Assembly: GCF_051106095.1 (NCBI RefSeq)
Contig: NC_135783.1
Coordinates: forward strand, 311,803,322-311,867,321
Length of the DNA stretch: 64,000 bases
Source of the DNA: Pogona vitticeps
Taxonomy: Eukaryota; Chordata; Lepidosauria; Squamata; Agamidae
Direction: 5' to 3'
In this document: one piece after another, positions 1 to 11,165 of the stretch
Numbering within the stretch: position 1 is the first letter of the stretch
How the letters are laid out: each line of letters opens with the position of its first letter
Program-made: the position numbers and the translations under genes
Notes under the pieces: model-generated
What the model was told of the DNA's origin: nothing
The model's input: only the letters and a program-made list of their open reading frames with translations
Databases searched by the model: none

Positions 1-860
1 TGACCCTAAAAGGGCCATGGCCAAAAGGAGGTTGAGAATGGCTACTGTTTTGACTGCTGCCTTTCATACTGTCAACATTCAGGCTGCTATTTGCTGTGTA
101 AAGCTTGGCATTCTTTTTCCTGCTGGCAGTGTGGCACAATGTGGTACAATATTTTGCAGCAATATCAGGCCACTTCCTGGTGTTTTGAATTGTAGATACA
201 ATATCCCACATTCAGAAACCAGAGGTTTTTGAAGAATTGCATTGGTAAAAGAATGGACACGATCCAAGAAGTTTTTCTGCAGACAGAAATGTTTCTGTCA
301 GGAGATGTTGGAAGGGGAAGCCTCATATTCCTCCTATAGCTTTCGACATACACCTCCCCCAACACTGGCTCCAGAGAGGTGAGGAACCTTCTGGTACAGG
401 TTTGTAGGTGCTGTTGGTTGGCACTGTAGTGAGGAAGAGAATCCTGTCACAGTGCTGATGAGCCACTAGCTTGACATTTGATGTAGGTCCAAATCACTGA
501 TTTGTTCCTACCAAAAATGGCTCATCGCCCCACTATTTTTTCACCATTCCAAAGATGCCATTGTGGCCAACAGGTTTTTTTTGTAAAGCTTAGGATCCCT
601 ATGCATTCATGCCTGTTTCCTCCACCAAAAACTTTAATCTGTTTTAACAATGGAAATCCAAACACTGACAGAGAACCTGACAAACAATTCAGGAGCAAAG
701 ACAGTGAGCATATTAGCGTCAGAGATGGAAAATATAGACAGGCCATAGGACTTCAAGTAATTGAAAATACTCCGCCTATGGGCATCTTATCCATGTGTCC
801 ATCATTTAAATTGTTCAGCCAATAGTCTTCTTATCGAAATGCCAGCCACTGAAATTGCTC
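1..860. other. Unassigned DNA upstream of a Ty3-type fossil
   Basis: I recognise no host gene here. Short open frames on both strands match no family I know. The right end adjoins an RNase H remnant of a Ty3-type LTR element, so part of this stretch may be decayed DNA from the same element. I could not identify a reverse transcriptase motif in it. Confidence 0.3.
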
Positions 861-879
861 AGCCAATGCTAATGCAGGT

Positions 880-985
880 GGGCTGTAGCACTGCAAGATT
901 TTGACTTCGCCAATAAGCATAGAAATCTGGGGGTGTGGAACATTAATGTTGACACTTTATCCAGATGGCTAGATAACCATGTGGA
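880..985 (+). mobile_element. Fossil RNase H end of a Ty3/gypsy-type LTR element
   Basis: The plus strand reads W-A-V-A-L-Q-D-F-D-F, then H-R, then N-x-N-V-D-T-L-S-R-W. This matches the conserved C-terminal end of Ty3/gypsy RNase H, usually written as RWALALQxFDF...HRxGxxNxxADxLSR. RNase H removes the RNA strand during reverse transcription of such elements. The copy is broken and old: I see no LTRs, no reverse transcriptase and no integrase beside it. It differs from the 17-kb element, whose corresponding segment reads VKVVRGSVNCVADTLSRR. Confidence 0.55.
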
Positions 986-989
986 ATGA

Positions 990-1920
990 GACAGTACAGC
1001 AGTGATGGTTCCAGAGCCAAAAATCACACAGGAACAAACTTCAGAAGGTCATTCCAGTTCTTAAATATGAAAATTCTGAAATATATCACCAAGCAAGAGA
1101 GATCATTTTTGCAAATTGCACAGCTATTGATGATGTCGTTAGATGTTTTTCAGATTAAAGCTGCTTACTTATTACCAACAGAAGTATTCCTGTTTCTGTT
1201 TACATGGTGGCCTAAAACCCAGAGCTAAGAAAAGACATTTTGCTGTCTGAGAAAAAGTGTGTAGTTATCCAAAGTTATTATGGCGCATGAAGCAGCAAAT
1301 CCCACAAGAACCTCTTTCTAATTCTAAAACATTCAATAGGAATACATTTAAAAACTGATAAATTGCTTGCCTTTCATAAAACCCCACATTTGTGATCTGA
1401 GGTGGCTGACTTGCTTTGCTAAGTGATAAGACTAAGCCTGCTAAATCCAATGATTTCAGTGCAGACATTCCAAACAGGGTACTGCATATACGCCAGTTAA
1501 CATAAGTGGTTTGCTGAGAGATATTCCAACACTAAGTTTAAAATAACCGGTTGTATTGTGAAGCCAATATCTGATGAACACTATCCCTTCAAAGGCCTTT
1601 ATTACCATACTCTTTTAAAATATAAATGCCCTCTTACAGACCCAGGCAAGCTTGGAAGGATCTCAGAGCCAATTTTCTGCCCTGGTCTCTCTGTGGGCCA
1701 CACGAATCCACCTGCAAAGTGCTTACAAAACTCAGGAGATGAAACAGGAACTGAGTAGATGGCTACTCCTGATTTCTGAGGATTTTTTAAGGCATTCAAA
1801 AGGTACAGTGGGGGGGCATGCCTTGTTTAAAGGAGAAACTCTAGAATCAGCATTTTTCTTTTTCTCACCAGTGTTTTTGGATGAGAAAAAAATGCCTGGC
1901 TGTGTGTGTCTAGCAGAGAA
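990..1920. other. Unassigned AT-rich DNA
   Basis: I found no gene or repeat family that I could name. The left part may belong to the same LTR-element fossil. The open frames around 1560-2000 occur on both strands and look fortuitous. Confidence 0.3.
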
Positions 1921-2083
1921 GTCGCTTCTGACGTATGGTGACCCTATGAATGTGAGATATTCAGAATGTCCTGTCCTCAACTGTCTCACTCAGCCCTTGT
2001 AAACATCAGCCGTTGCATTCCTGTGGGGAGTCAATCTGTCTCTTATTGGTCTTCCATATTCGTGCTTCCTTCCACCTTTCCCA
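1921..2083 (-). mobile_element. RTE (BovB-related) LINE 3' end, right part of a split copy
   Basis: Reading the minus strand, this begins with the tail common to squamate RTE elements and Sauria SINEs, which runs 'cattcatagggtcaccat' followed by 'gtcagaagcgac'. It continues upstream into coding DNA for the C-terminal end of ORF2. The copy continues at 2695-3000, so the L2-type LINE at 2084-2694 interrupts it. No endonuclease or reverse transcriptase core is present. It is clearly more diverged than the BovB copies at 3.7-5.7 kb. Confidence 0.7.
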
Positions 2084-2085
2084 GC

Positions 2086-2087
<2 letters not shown>

Positions 2088-2149
<62 letters not shown>

Positions 2150-2194
2150 TTTGTTTGTTTGTTTGTTTGTTTGTTTGTTTGTTTGTTTGTTTGT

Positions 2195-2245
<51 letters not shown>

Positions 2246-2248
2246 TTA
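2088..2248. repeat. (TTTA)n-(TTTG)n-(TTTA)n microsatellite at a LINE tail
   Basis: About 160 bp of TTTA repeats have a central block of TTTG (about 2151-2197). On the minus strand this is the TAAA-type tail of the adjacent L2-type LINE. The array probably grew from that tail after insertion. It creates long spurious frames rich in Phe, Leu, Ile and Tyr. Confidence 0.95.
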
Positions 2249-2694
2249 TTCGATTTATACCCCGCCCCTCTAGACAGAGTCTACTTGGGGCAGCTTACAA
2301 AGAAGAATAAAACATAAAATACAATCAAATAAAAACCAGCATTATATGTAAATCGATGACATAAGTATATCAACAAATTAGAAGATCAAGATGGGAAAAA
2401 AAACCTAAAGAAAAAAGAAAATCAGGTGTTGACTGGAGGGAAGGCCTGCCTGAAGAGCCAGGTCTTTAAATGACTCTTAAAAACACCCAGCGAGGGTGCC
2501 AGGGTGATTTCCGATGGCAAGGTGTTCCATAGTCGAGGGGCCACTGCCACAAAGGCCCTGTTTCTTGTTCTTTCTTTCCGGGCCTCTCTCGGCGTTAGGC
2601 CGCTCAGCCATCTTACCTGACTAAAATGAGTAACTCGGGTAGATTTAGGTGGGAAAAGGCACTCCACCATGTATCGAGGTTCTAAACCGATTCT
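2249..2694 (-). mobile_element. L2/CR1-superfamily LINE, 3' part
   Basis: On the minus strand this encodes the C-terminal end of a LINE ORF2: ...VAPRLWNTLPSEI, then SLGVFKSHLKTWLFRQAF. That pattern (RLWN-LP, FK-LKT-LF) is typical of the L2 group of Jockey/CR1-superfamily elements. Untranslated DNA and the TAAA tail follow. It is 5' truncated and lies within an RTE copy. One open frame (2422-2757) crosses the junction and fuses RTE residues (MLKLRQSYFGHIMR...) to L2 residues. This is an accident of insertion, not a designed fusion. RepeatMasker would be needed to choose between L2 and CR1 naming. Confidence 0.75.
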
Positions 2695-3000
2695 CTTTTC
2701 CAGAGAATCCTGTGTTCTCATGATGTGCCCAAAGTAGGACTGCCTCAGTTTCAACATTTTTGCCTACAGGGATAGTTCAAGTTTGATTTCATCTAGCGCC
2801 AACTGATTTGTCTTTCTGGAAGCCTAATATATCCTTAAAGCTCTCTTCCAGCACCATATTTCAAACTAATTTTTCTCCTATCAGATTTCTTAACTGGACA
2901 GTTTTTATTCATGTACATGGTGATCGGGAATACAAGAGTGTGGATGGTCTTGGTCTCCGGTGACACATCCTTACACTTGATGACCTTTTCTGAAAGGGCC
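2695..3000 (-). mobile_element. RTE (BovB-related) LINE, left part of a split copy
   Basis: The minus strand encodes MLKLRQSYFGHIMRTQDSLEK, the conserved C-terminal motif of RTE/BovB ORF2. Further upstream coding DNA of the same family follows towards position 3000. It is the continuation of 1921-2083, displaced by the L2-type insertion. The coding frame is decayed. The upstream border is approximate. Confidence 0.7.
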
Positions 3001-3692
3001 TTGGGGACCCCACATGATTCCCACCCATTCTACTGGTACAGTCATACAATATCACACTGTTCTCATGAAGTCAGTGAAATTCTTCTCAAATGCAGAATCA
3101 GGAATAACTAGGTTTGTTCCAATAGTTTTAATAATACAATATTGAAAGAGAAAAGCAGGATGCAGCTGAGTATAAAGCACTGTTCAGGTGAAATTCCAGC
3201 CATTCTGTGTTGCAAAGTAAAATATGGATGCTTTAGGAGATACAGGAAAGAGGGAACACTTTAGGAGATACAGGAAAGAGGGAATCCCTTTGTTCTGAAG
3301 TCCTGAAAGAATCCTGGAAGATAATTATTTTCACACTGGAAAAGGACAGCAGTTTAAAGTATTTGTGAGGATAAGATCTGGTGAAGAGTTATTGTTTTGT
3401 TTACTACTTAAAATAGTTGCAGATATATAGAGCTTTGATAGGTTTTATTGATGATAACTTATAGTTTTTCACAGTTACTATGTATAAAACTCTCCATTTC
3501 TACCCCACATTTCCTCTGGTGTGCCCAAGATAGCATGTGTCTAATGGTGCTTCTGGAGTGGATTGTATGCTAACCTAGAAGAAATACTGTGAAAACACAA
3601 AGTCAAAGGTCTCCAGAAAGGAATAATACTGTGTGAAAGCTATCAGAAACATTTGTGGAACACAACCACAAACGTTAACAATTATAACCATC
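3001..3692. other. Unassigned DNA with a 28-bp tandem duplication
   Basis: I see no gene. A 28-bp unit beginning 'ctttaggagatacagg' occurs twice in tandem at 3231-3258 and 3259-3286. The rest is AT-rich DNA without a motif I recognise. Confidence 0.5.
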
Positions 3693-4076
3693 ATCGTTTA
3701 GTCGTTCAATCGTGTCCGACCCTTCATGACCCCATGGACCAGAGCATGCCAGGCCCTCCTATCTTTCACTGCCTCTCGGAGTTGTGTCAAATTCATATTG
3801 GTTGCTTCGATGACACTGTCCAACCATCTCGTCCTCTGTCGTCCCCTTCTCCTCTTGCCTTTACACTTTCCTAACATCAAGGTCTTTTCCAAGGATTCTT
3901 CTCTTCTCATGAGATGGCCAAAGTATTGGAGCCTCAGCTTCAGGATCTGTCCTTCCAGTGAGCACTCAGGGTTGATTTCCTTTAGAATTGATAGGTTTGT
4001 TCTCCTTGCAGTCCAGGGGATTCTCCTCCAGCACCACAATTCAAAGGCATCAATTCTTCGGCGGTCAGCTTTCTTT
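3693..4076 (-). mobile_element. BovB (RTE) LINE 3' end, first half of a split copy
   Basis: The left edge is the reverse complement of the diagnostic BovB 3' end, 'gtcggacacgattgaacgac'. Upstream on the minus strand lies the ORF2 C-terminus: ELWCWRR..IPWTARRTN, ECSLEGQILKLRLQYFGHLMRREES and WLDSVIEATNMNLTQLREAV. It ends abruptly at the DRRRIDAF region. Coding resumes at the matching point at about 5180-5722. This half and that one are therefore one BovB insertion, later split by another BovB on the opposite strand. BovB is a RTE-clade LINE abundant in squamates and known to have moved horizontally between vertebrates. Confidence 0.9.
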
Positions 4077-4084
4077 GACTATGC

Positions 4085-5172
4085 TTCATTGACTATGCAA
4101 AAGCCTTTGACTGTGTGGACCACAGCAAACTATGGCAAGTTCTTAAAGAAATGGGAGTGCCTGACCACTTTATCTGTCTCCTGAGAAACCTATATGTGGG
4201 ACAGGAAGCAACAGTTAGAACTGGTCATGGAACAACTGAGTGGTTCAAAATTGGGAAAGGAGTACGACAAGGCTGTATATTGTCCCCCAGCTTATTTAAC
4301 TTATATGCAGAATACATCATGCGGAAGGCTGGACTGGAAGAAACCCAAGCCGGAATTAAGATTGCCGGAAGAAGTATCAACAACCTCCGATATGCAGATG
4401 ATACCACTCTGATGGCAGAAAGTGAGGAGGAATTAAAGAACCTTGTAATGAGAGTGAAAGAGGAGAGTGCAAAAAACGGTCTGAAACTCAACATCAAAAA
4501 AACTAAGATCATGGCCACTGGTCCCATCACCTCCTGGGAAATAGAAGGGGAAGATATGGAGGCAGTGTCAAATTTTATCTTCCTGGGCTCCATGATCACT
4601 GCAGATGGAGACAGCAGCCCTGAAATTAAAAGACGCCTTCTTCTTGGGAGGAAAGCGATGACAAATCTTGACAGCATCTTGAAAAGCAGAGACATCACCT
4701 TGCCGACAAAAGTCCGAATAGTCAAAGCTATGGTTTTTCCTGTCATGAAGTATGGAAGTAAGAGCTGGACCATAAAGAAAGCAGACCGCCGAAGAATTGA
4801 TGCCTTTGAATTGTGGTGCTGGAGGAGGCTCTTGAGAATCCCCTGGACTGCAAGGAGAACAAACCTATCAATACTAAAGGAAATCAACCCTGAGTGCTCA
4901 CTGGAAGGACAGATCCTGAAGCTGAGGCTCCAGTACTTTGGCCATCTCATGAGAAGAAAAGAGTCCTTGGAAAAAACCTTGATGTTAGGAAGGTGTGATG
5001 GCAAGAGGAGAAGGGGACGACCGAGGATGAGATGGCTGGACAGTGTCTGCGAAGCAACCAACATGAACCTGACACAACTCCGGGAGGCAGTAGAAGACAG
5101 AAGGGCCTGGCGTGCTCTGGTCCATGGGGTCACGAAGAGTCGGACACGACTAAACGACTAAACACACACACT
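4085..5172 (+). mobile_element. BovB (RTE) LINE, 5'-truncated, open reverse transcriptase frame
   Basis: The frame is open from about 4085 to the stop at 5161, roughly 358 codons. Visible reverse transcriptase motifs are FIDYAKAFDCVDH (motif A), KGVRQGCILSPSLFNLYAE (motif B) and RYADDTTL at 4388-4411 (catalytic Asp pair). The family's C-terminal block follows: FELWCWRRLLRIPWTARR, FGHLMRR and RWLDSVCEATNMNLTQL. It ends with GVTKSRTRLND and the BovB 3' end 'gtcggacacgac', then ACTAAACG and a CA run. The endonuclease domain and the upstream part of the reverse transcriptase are missing through 5' truncation. The uninterrupted frame suggests a recent insertion. It lies antisense inside another BovB copy. 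A 10-bp word (TTGACTATGC) occurs twice at its 5' junction (4075-4084 and 4089-4098). Confidence 0.92.
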
Positions 5173-5179
5173 CTCACTT

Positions 5180-5722
5180 CCATACGTCACTACAGGAAAA
5201 ACCATAGCTTTGACTATGCGGACTTTTGTTGGCAAGGTGATGTCTCTGCTTTTTAAGATGCTATCAAGGTGTGTCATCGCTTTCCTCCCAAGAAGCAGGC
5301 GTCTTTTAATTTCGTGGTTGCTGTCTGCATCTGCAGTGATCATGGAGCCCAAGAAAGTAAAATTTGTCACTGCCTTCTTCCCCTTCTATTTGCCAGGAGG
5401 TGATGGGACCAGTGGCCATGATCTTAGTTTTTTTGATGCTGAGTTTCAGGCCATTTTGTGGACTCTCCTCTTTCACCCTCATTACAAGGTTCTTTAATTC
5501 CTCCTCACTTTCTGCCATCAGTGTGGTATCATCTGCATATTGGAGGTTGTTGATATTTCTTCCGGCAATCTTAATTTTGAATTGGGATTCATCCAGTCCA
5601 GCCTTTCGCATGATGTATTCTGCATATAAGTTAAATAAGCCATGGGACAGTATACAGCCTTGTCGTACTCCTTTCCCAATTTTGAACCAATCAGTTGTTC
5701 CATATCCAGTTTTAATTATAGC
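5180..5722 (-). mobile_element. BovB (RTE) LINE, second half of a split copy
   Basis: Minus-strand coding DNA runs from GYGTTDWFKIGKGVRQGCIL through QYADDTTLMAE to KAMVFPVVTYGSES. It stops where the plus-strand BovB copy begins, and the next codons of the family are found at 4076 and leftward. Only about ten bases of the host copy seem to be missing at the junction. The frame is largely open, with a change of frame around 5300-5370. The upstream part is absent, so this copy is also 5' truncated, just beyond the ATVRTGHGT region. Confidence 0.88.
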
Positions 5723-5839
5723 CATAACCCTATGTATGTTGCAAGCAGATATGTGAACCAGGAGTGATAAAGTTCATCCCATGCAAAACAGGTGGATGCA
5801 GTACTCAATGAAAGCTGTAAAATTATTACTGAATGTTTG

Positions 5840-6115
5840 CAACCCATTGTTCCCAGTCACATAGGGAAACAGATAGTATCTAATAGTGTAAACCTCAACC
5901 CATGAACATTGAATGTGCATCAACTATTAAGCTACCCTTCCACCCCTCCTAGGTCAAAATCAAAGAAATGTTTTATCAGAACATATGTGAATCTTCAAGA
6001 GATAGTCAAGAATGCCAGGAAAGAAAGAACTATCCATCTCTTAAAGTGGATAGAGCCCCCCGGAATGTCTAGGCTCCAGTCACAAAGGAAACTGGGTTAA
6101 TCGGCAGTCTCTAAA
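5840..6115. repeat. Unnamed interspersed repeat, copy A
   Basis: This stretch aligns by eye with 12240-12500 in the same orientation. Shared words include 'aatgtgcatc', 'gaaatgttt' / 'gaaaatgttt', 'gtctag', 'agtcaca' and 'aactgg'. The order and spacing match over about 250 bp, with many substitutions and indels. It has no coding potential, poly(A) or terminal inverted repeats that I can see. I do not recognise the family. Confidence 0.5.
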
Positions 6116-6329
6116 TGGGCTATGAATCAAAGTGCATCTAAGAAAACAGGAACTTCACATTGGTACTGAAGTGCAGTGAAATAGCATGCAACTTTCCACC
6201 CATGTCAGTGTACATACATATACATGAGCAATGAAATATTTGAGCCAATAACTTTGTGTTAATTTGAATCAAAGAGGAAGACCAAATGTGAGATGGAATG
6301 ATTCTCTAAAAGAAGCCGCCGCCTTGAGT

Positions 6330-6410
6330 TTACATTCACGGTTAGGACAGGATATTTTGGGAATCAGTCATTCATAGGGTTGCCATAAGTTAGAGGATGT
6401 AACAACAATA
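6330..6410 (+). mobile_element. Sauria SINE / RTE 3' tail fragment
   Basis: The sequence 'cattcatagggttgccata' followed by 'agttagagg' and an ACAACAATAAT tail matches the 3' tail shared by squamate RTE LINEs and Sauria SINEs. No tRNA-like head is clear upstream. Confidence 0.55.
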
Positions 6411-9400
6411 ATATTCCATCAGATTTTCAGGAATCATTGTGTAGATGAATACACAAAATAAAAATAAAACAAAATAAAAACAAACAGTAAAAAAGACAAA
6501 AATGTGATGGCGCTTTAAATATTAACTTTTATGTTCTTTAATGTGAGCTTTTGTGGGAAGCTTCATCAGATTGGGTAGATGCAGGATGTTTGTGCGTATG
6601 TGTGTGTGTGTTTGTGTGTGTGTGTGAGAGAGACCTTCATACTTGATTTTAGGTAACATTTATACAATTCAGTAGATTTCTATGGGCATAGGCATGATTG
6701 GATTTTGGTCAAATCAACACACACACACACACACATACACACACACACGCAACACACACTCCTTTTAAAAATATCACTTGCCATACAGTGGATTTCACAT
6801 AGAGTGCATGCTACCCATCTGATTTCAATGGCCATATATATGCTTAGTATTGTGCCTGATAAGGTTGTTGGGTTTTTGCATATTGAGTGATACTGACACG
6901 TTACATCTAAAGTGACTGACCTTAGCCATCTTAACTTTCCCTTGAAGTTTGATTAAATATCAGAATGTGACAGTGCTATAGCATCTACCAGCTACATAAT
7001 TTTAATTGTTCTTTTCCCCATCAAAACAATACTGAATGCATACTTGATGGAATAGGTAAAATATGTATGTCCTTTTAAGGTACAATAATTCTAATATAAT
7101 ATAGTTGATGTTAAGACACTTTTATTGGCTTCTTCCCATCTTTTCCCCCCCTCATTATTGGTTTATTTAAAAAAGCTCTTGTGGTCTTATAGATAAGAAG
7201 AGTCTTGAAATATAATGTTATACCTGCCACCTCAGACACAGAACAGTAATGTTGTTTATAGTGAAATACATACAAAGAAATTCCCGAATTTAATTAAGAC
7301 ATATTTATTGGCGTTTAATTTACATAGCCCTCCATGCACAGTTGTGTTTCTGTCATGCAGTAGACTGAGTGCTTTGTTTTGTTTTCTATAGATAGAATTT
7401 GGAGGGCACTGGAGAACAATTTATGCATTAGGCGCAGAATTTTAAATGAACATGCCCTCTAATGACTCCTTCAGTCCAAGCAGACATTTAAAAAGTGACA
7501 CTGAAACCGAGGGGAAAAAATTACTTAAAAGATCAGTTACATTTAAAGCAATGAAATCAATAACAATATTTTCCCCGGGCTTCTTTCCCTCTGATAAGCA
7601 AAAATCTTTACTTAAGTTAAATGCCACATTAAAATTTAATCACAATCTGTGTGCTGTCGCTAATGACAATTTCTGGACATCTGTCTTCTGCTTTGTTTAA
7701 GTCTTGTATTCCTTCTGTTTAATTCTTGCCTTTAAATGAGGAGATATAAATGTGTTGTCGCTACCGATGCTGCTGTTGTGTGTTTTTAAAACACTGCCAA
7801 AGTACACATCTTTTTTGCCACTTGGAAAACTTATAGTTTATAAGTATGTTTTCAGATATGTGTATGGTTGGTATTAACAAAATGAAAAATGGAAAGAGTA
7901 AAATAACAAGTAAAGTAATAGTTAATTTTCTGACTTTCCCTCTCAATACTAGTAAACCAGAAATCACTCTAGTTCCCAATCCAAGACACAGATTTTTTTT
8001 CTTAGAGTCATAGAATTAAAGCAAATAGTATGAACATTTTGTCTGTTTCACGTTTCAAGAAATGTTTTGATAGGTGAGTGTTGATTTGTTTTAATCCTCC
8101 TGCTTTGAATGGTTGAAACAAGCAAGCCATTGAAGTTAATTGTATTAGTGTACATTTCTGAAACTTCTATCTTCCAAAGCATAAATACCAAATTGTTTAG
8201 CAGTGTTTCTACATGGGCACTAAGGAAAGAGGTTTCATGAGATCAACAGCAGCAATTACGTCTGTTCCTATCTCTGCCTCAGTGGAGGGGAATAAAGAAA
8301 GATTATCTTTCACAGGACTTCCTCTGAATACAACTGCATTCTCCAGTCACCTAATATGGCTGCAGAGACTTACAGTAAGAATGTAATATTTATCATCGCA
8401 AAACTATTTAGGAGCTTCAGTATGGTCAATATTCAGCTGTGCTTTAAAGCTGGGTAGGTTGAAGAAACCAAGATAGGGAACATGCTATACTGTTTTGTGG
8501 TGAGACAGTTTTCTTTCCATTTCAATCAGCTTGAATTAATCAATAAGTTTCACTACGTTTACCCAGATGAAGGTCAATAAAGTGTGACTGTGTTCAGTAT
8601 CAGAAGTAGCATACATGGTTGTATTTCCTTTTGTTCCATGGTCGATCTGTTTTCAATTAATCAAACCCATTTGCTGGCATGAGTATATAATCATTAATAA
8701 GTGCATTAAAAAGAGTGTTCCCTTTGAAGCAGATTGAGGGATTTTGGAGAAATTCAAGTACACTTAGACTGTGTCAATTAAAAGAAACACTGAAATATTC
8801 AAATATGCCCACAATATGTCCAAATATATCTCCAATATGTCCTAATGTGTGCACAATATTATAGAGTACTGCATATTTTAGCGTATAGTACATTGAACAC
8901 GCACACCTTGCACGATTCTAAGGAAGCTGCCGATATATTTGATTACACTTGTAAAATATCACCAGTTGGGCAGACCAGACATTGAATAAGCAAGTGATAC
9001 ATTATGCGCTCATTTTTCAAGTATATAAATTGCAATAGATCTAAGCATTATAACCAAGCTATCATGCAAAGTATATTTCGCAAGTCTTTATTTTTTTATC
9101 CTAGAGCAGTGAAGTTTCCTCAACATATTTAATTATTTTCAGCCCAAAAATCATTATTTCCTAACTATTTTCATCAAATATACATATATATTTCTCCCTT
9201 TTGAAAAGTACTAAGCAGTATTATTTATTACTACTCCTAATAAATTCTCAGCTATTACCCTCTCTATTTTATATGCTTAAATTGTAGAAATTTCAAGATA
9301 TATTGCATATGGATTTATTTATTTTCCTGGATTATTTCACACCTTGCATCATCATCCAATAGTTTTTCCAGATTGAGGCTGACATGCAGAAATCTACAAT

Positions 9401-10960
9401 ATAGTCACATTTATTATGTGGCTTGTAAAATCTGCTTTTTCCTTTTTGGTGGTGCATCAAGCATCTCTTCTGCTTTCTATCTTTTGTGGGTTCTCTGCTT
9501 TTCTCCTTCATACTTTATCTAAATCATTTCATCAGTTTACATATCCTAGCATAAAAACACAAACATCTAAGCTGAAATGATTTAAGAACACATATCGTCT
9601 ACTTCATGCCCTCTGAAAAGAATTAAGTAAACCGAGTGCTCAAAATGGTTACACCGACTGTCTGCTTTTCTGAAAGGAAAAGCCAAATGTGTGGTTAAAA
9701 ATATTACACATTTGAAAAAAAATGCAAATAGGGCTATCCGAATATGCAGCCATATGTCCTCAATGCACACAGTTAGAAAAGAAATTGTGAGGCTGTGCTA
9801 AAACAAGTATATTTAAAGACGCTGGATGCAATGTGTTTTCTTTACGCTCGTGCAAAATTATTTTAAAAGATATATTTTTCCTCATATAATAAATGTGGCA
9901 CTGACAATTCTAATATAAAAGCAAGTTCCTAACAGATTCCAGTGCCTAAAAGACCATACTTTTTTCTCACTAGTTAAAACACCATACTTGATAGAGCCAT
10001 TCAGAGCTTCCTTCTTGATGTTAACATAAATTAGTTCATGTAATTTATGCTGCAAAGTTTGTCTAACCTTTAAGCAACTTTGCTCTGCTGATCACAGCAT
10101 CAATAACAATAGGGGATATGAGGCCAAATCCAAGTGGTTAAACCCCTAACAGGAAAATATCAATTAATCTTTTTCAATAGACTTCAAGTATGGGTAATCC
10201 TCTCATTAAATTGTTTGAACTTTTCTCCCAGTAAACAAAGGAGGAATAATGAGTGATGTGGTTTGACTTGTTTATGTGAAGACTTTTCAAGAGGCTTAGT
10301 TTCGACTTCTCAGCACTGGGTCCTTCTTAGTCACTTGTCACTAATTACCCATTTTAAAGGCATTTTTTCTCAGCCCAGAGACTCTAAAAGGAAACTATTC
10401 TCACATTCAAAGAAGATGATAAAAAAGTCAGGGTACTACATTCTTAAATGTATGAAGAGCCTGTATAGAAATATGCTTAGGGGATTTCTGTACAAAATAA
10501 TATTCCTCTTAGTATGTAAATATTTTTATTTAAAAACTTTTTTGGAAATAGCTCTGTATGTTGACAATTTTTTAAAAAATAGTTCTATTGAAATTTTGCT
10601 CACACATTCCCAGCAAATTGTTGATAAATTCACCATTTGATTGAATTAAGGTCTTTGATTGGTTTGGGTCCCTCAGTATAGACAGTAGCTTTCGTAAGGG
10701 GACTTGATGTATCTATGACTGAAATAGTTTTATTGATATGAATTTTCTCATATGGATGGAGTGGGGGTATGTATCTACAGAAAGACACTACATTGAAGGA
10801 AGCAATATGGTGAGAGGAAATGAGAGAGGAGTAGCTGAAAGAAAAAGTGCTTACTCTGTACGCACCAGGCCTTGGATCGGATCCCCTGTACTTTTACTTA
10901 AGGAGAAAGAGACTGTAGCTCATACAGTTTGCATACTGCAGAACGCTGTTAAACCTCATC
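6411..10960. other. Repeat-poor AT-rich DNA, no gene recognised
   Basis: Apart from short TG and CA runs (about 6597-6626 and 6717-6752), I see no transposon in this 4.5-kb stretch. The open frames are short and match nothing known to me. The interval 7400-7760 stands out because frames stay open on both strands and no repeat is visible. It could hold conserved non-coding DNA, but this cannot be shown from one sequence. Confidence 0.45.
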
Positions 10961-10974
10961 AAGTGGATTGTTAA

Positions 10975-11165
10975 AACAGGTTGGGAAGGAGGCAGTGAGA
11001 GCCATTATCTGTTAGACTAGATAATAGTACTGCTACACAGCTCAATGATTTAGGCATCTGGGAGCTCAGTTATCCACTGTGCCTCCTTGATAGGGCTGGA
11101 CTTGATGATCCATAGCATCCCTTCCAACTCTGCTGAAAGGGACACTATGGTTAGTGTTTATCGTT
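10975..11165 (+). mobile_element. tRNA-derived SINE with CR1-like tail
   Basis: A tRNA-like head with an A-box-like segment, 'agctcaatgatttaggc', begins at about 11039. It is followed by 'cactgtgcctccttga' and then 'ggctggacttgatgatcc' and 'cccttccaactctg'. That last part resembles the 3' end of CR1 LINEs, whose machinery such SINEs borrow. The B box is decayed. This is a non-coding RNA polymerase III-type retroposon. Confidence 0.65.

Noticed and set aside
502-825. 107-codon frame on the plus strand
   Set aside because: No recognisable domain, and an opposing frame is also open. Noted only as unassigned DNA.
2013-2310. Open frames rich in Phe, Leu, Ile and Tyr over the TTTA/TTTG array
   Set aside because: They are translations of a tetranucleotide microsatellite and its flanks.
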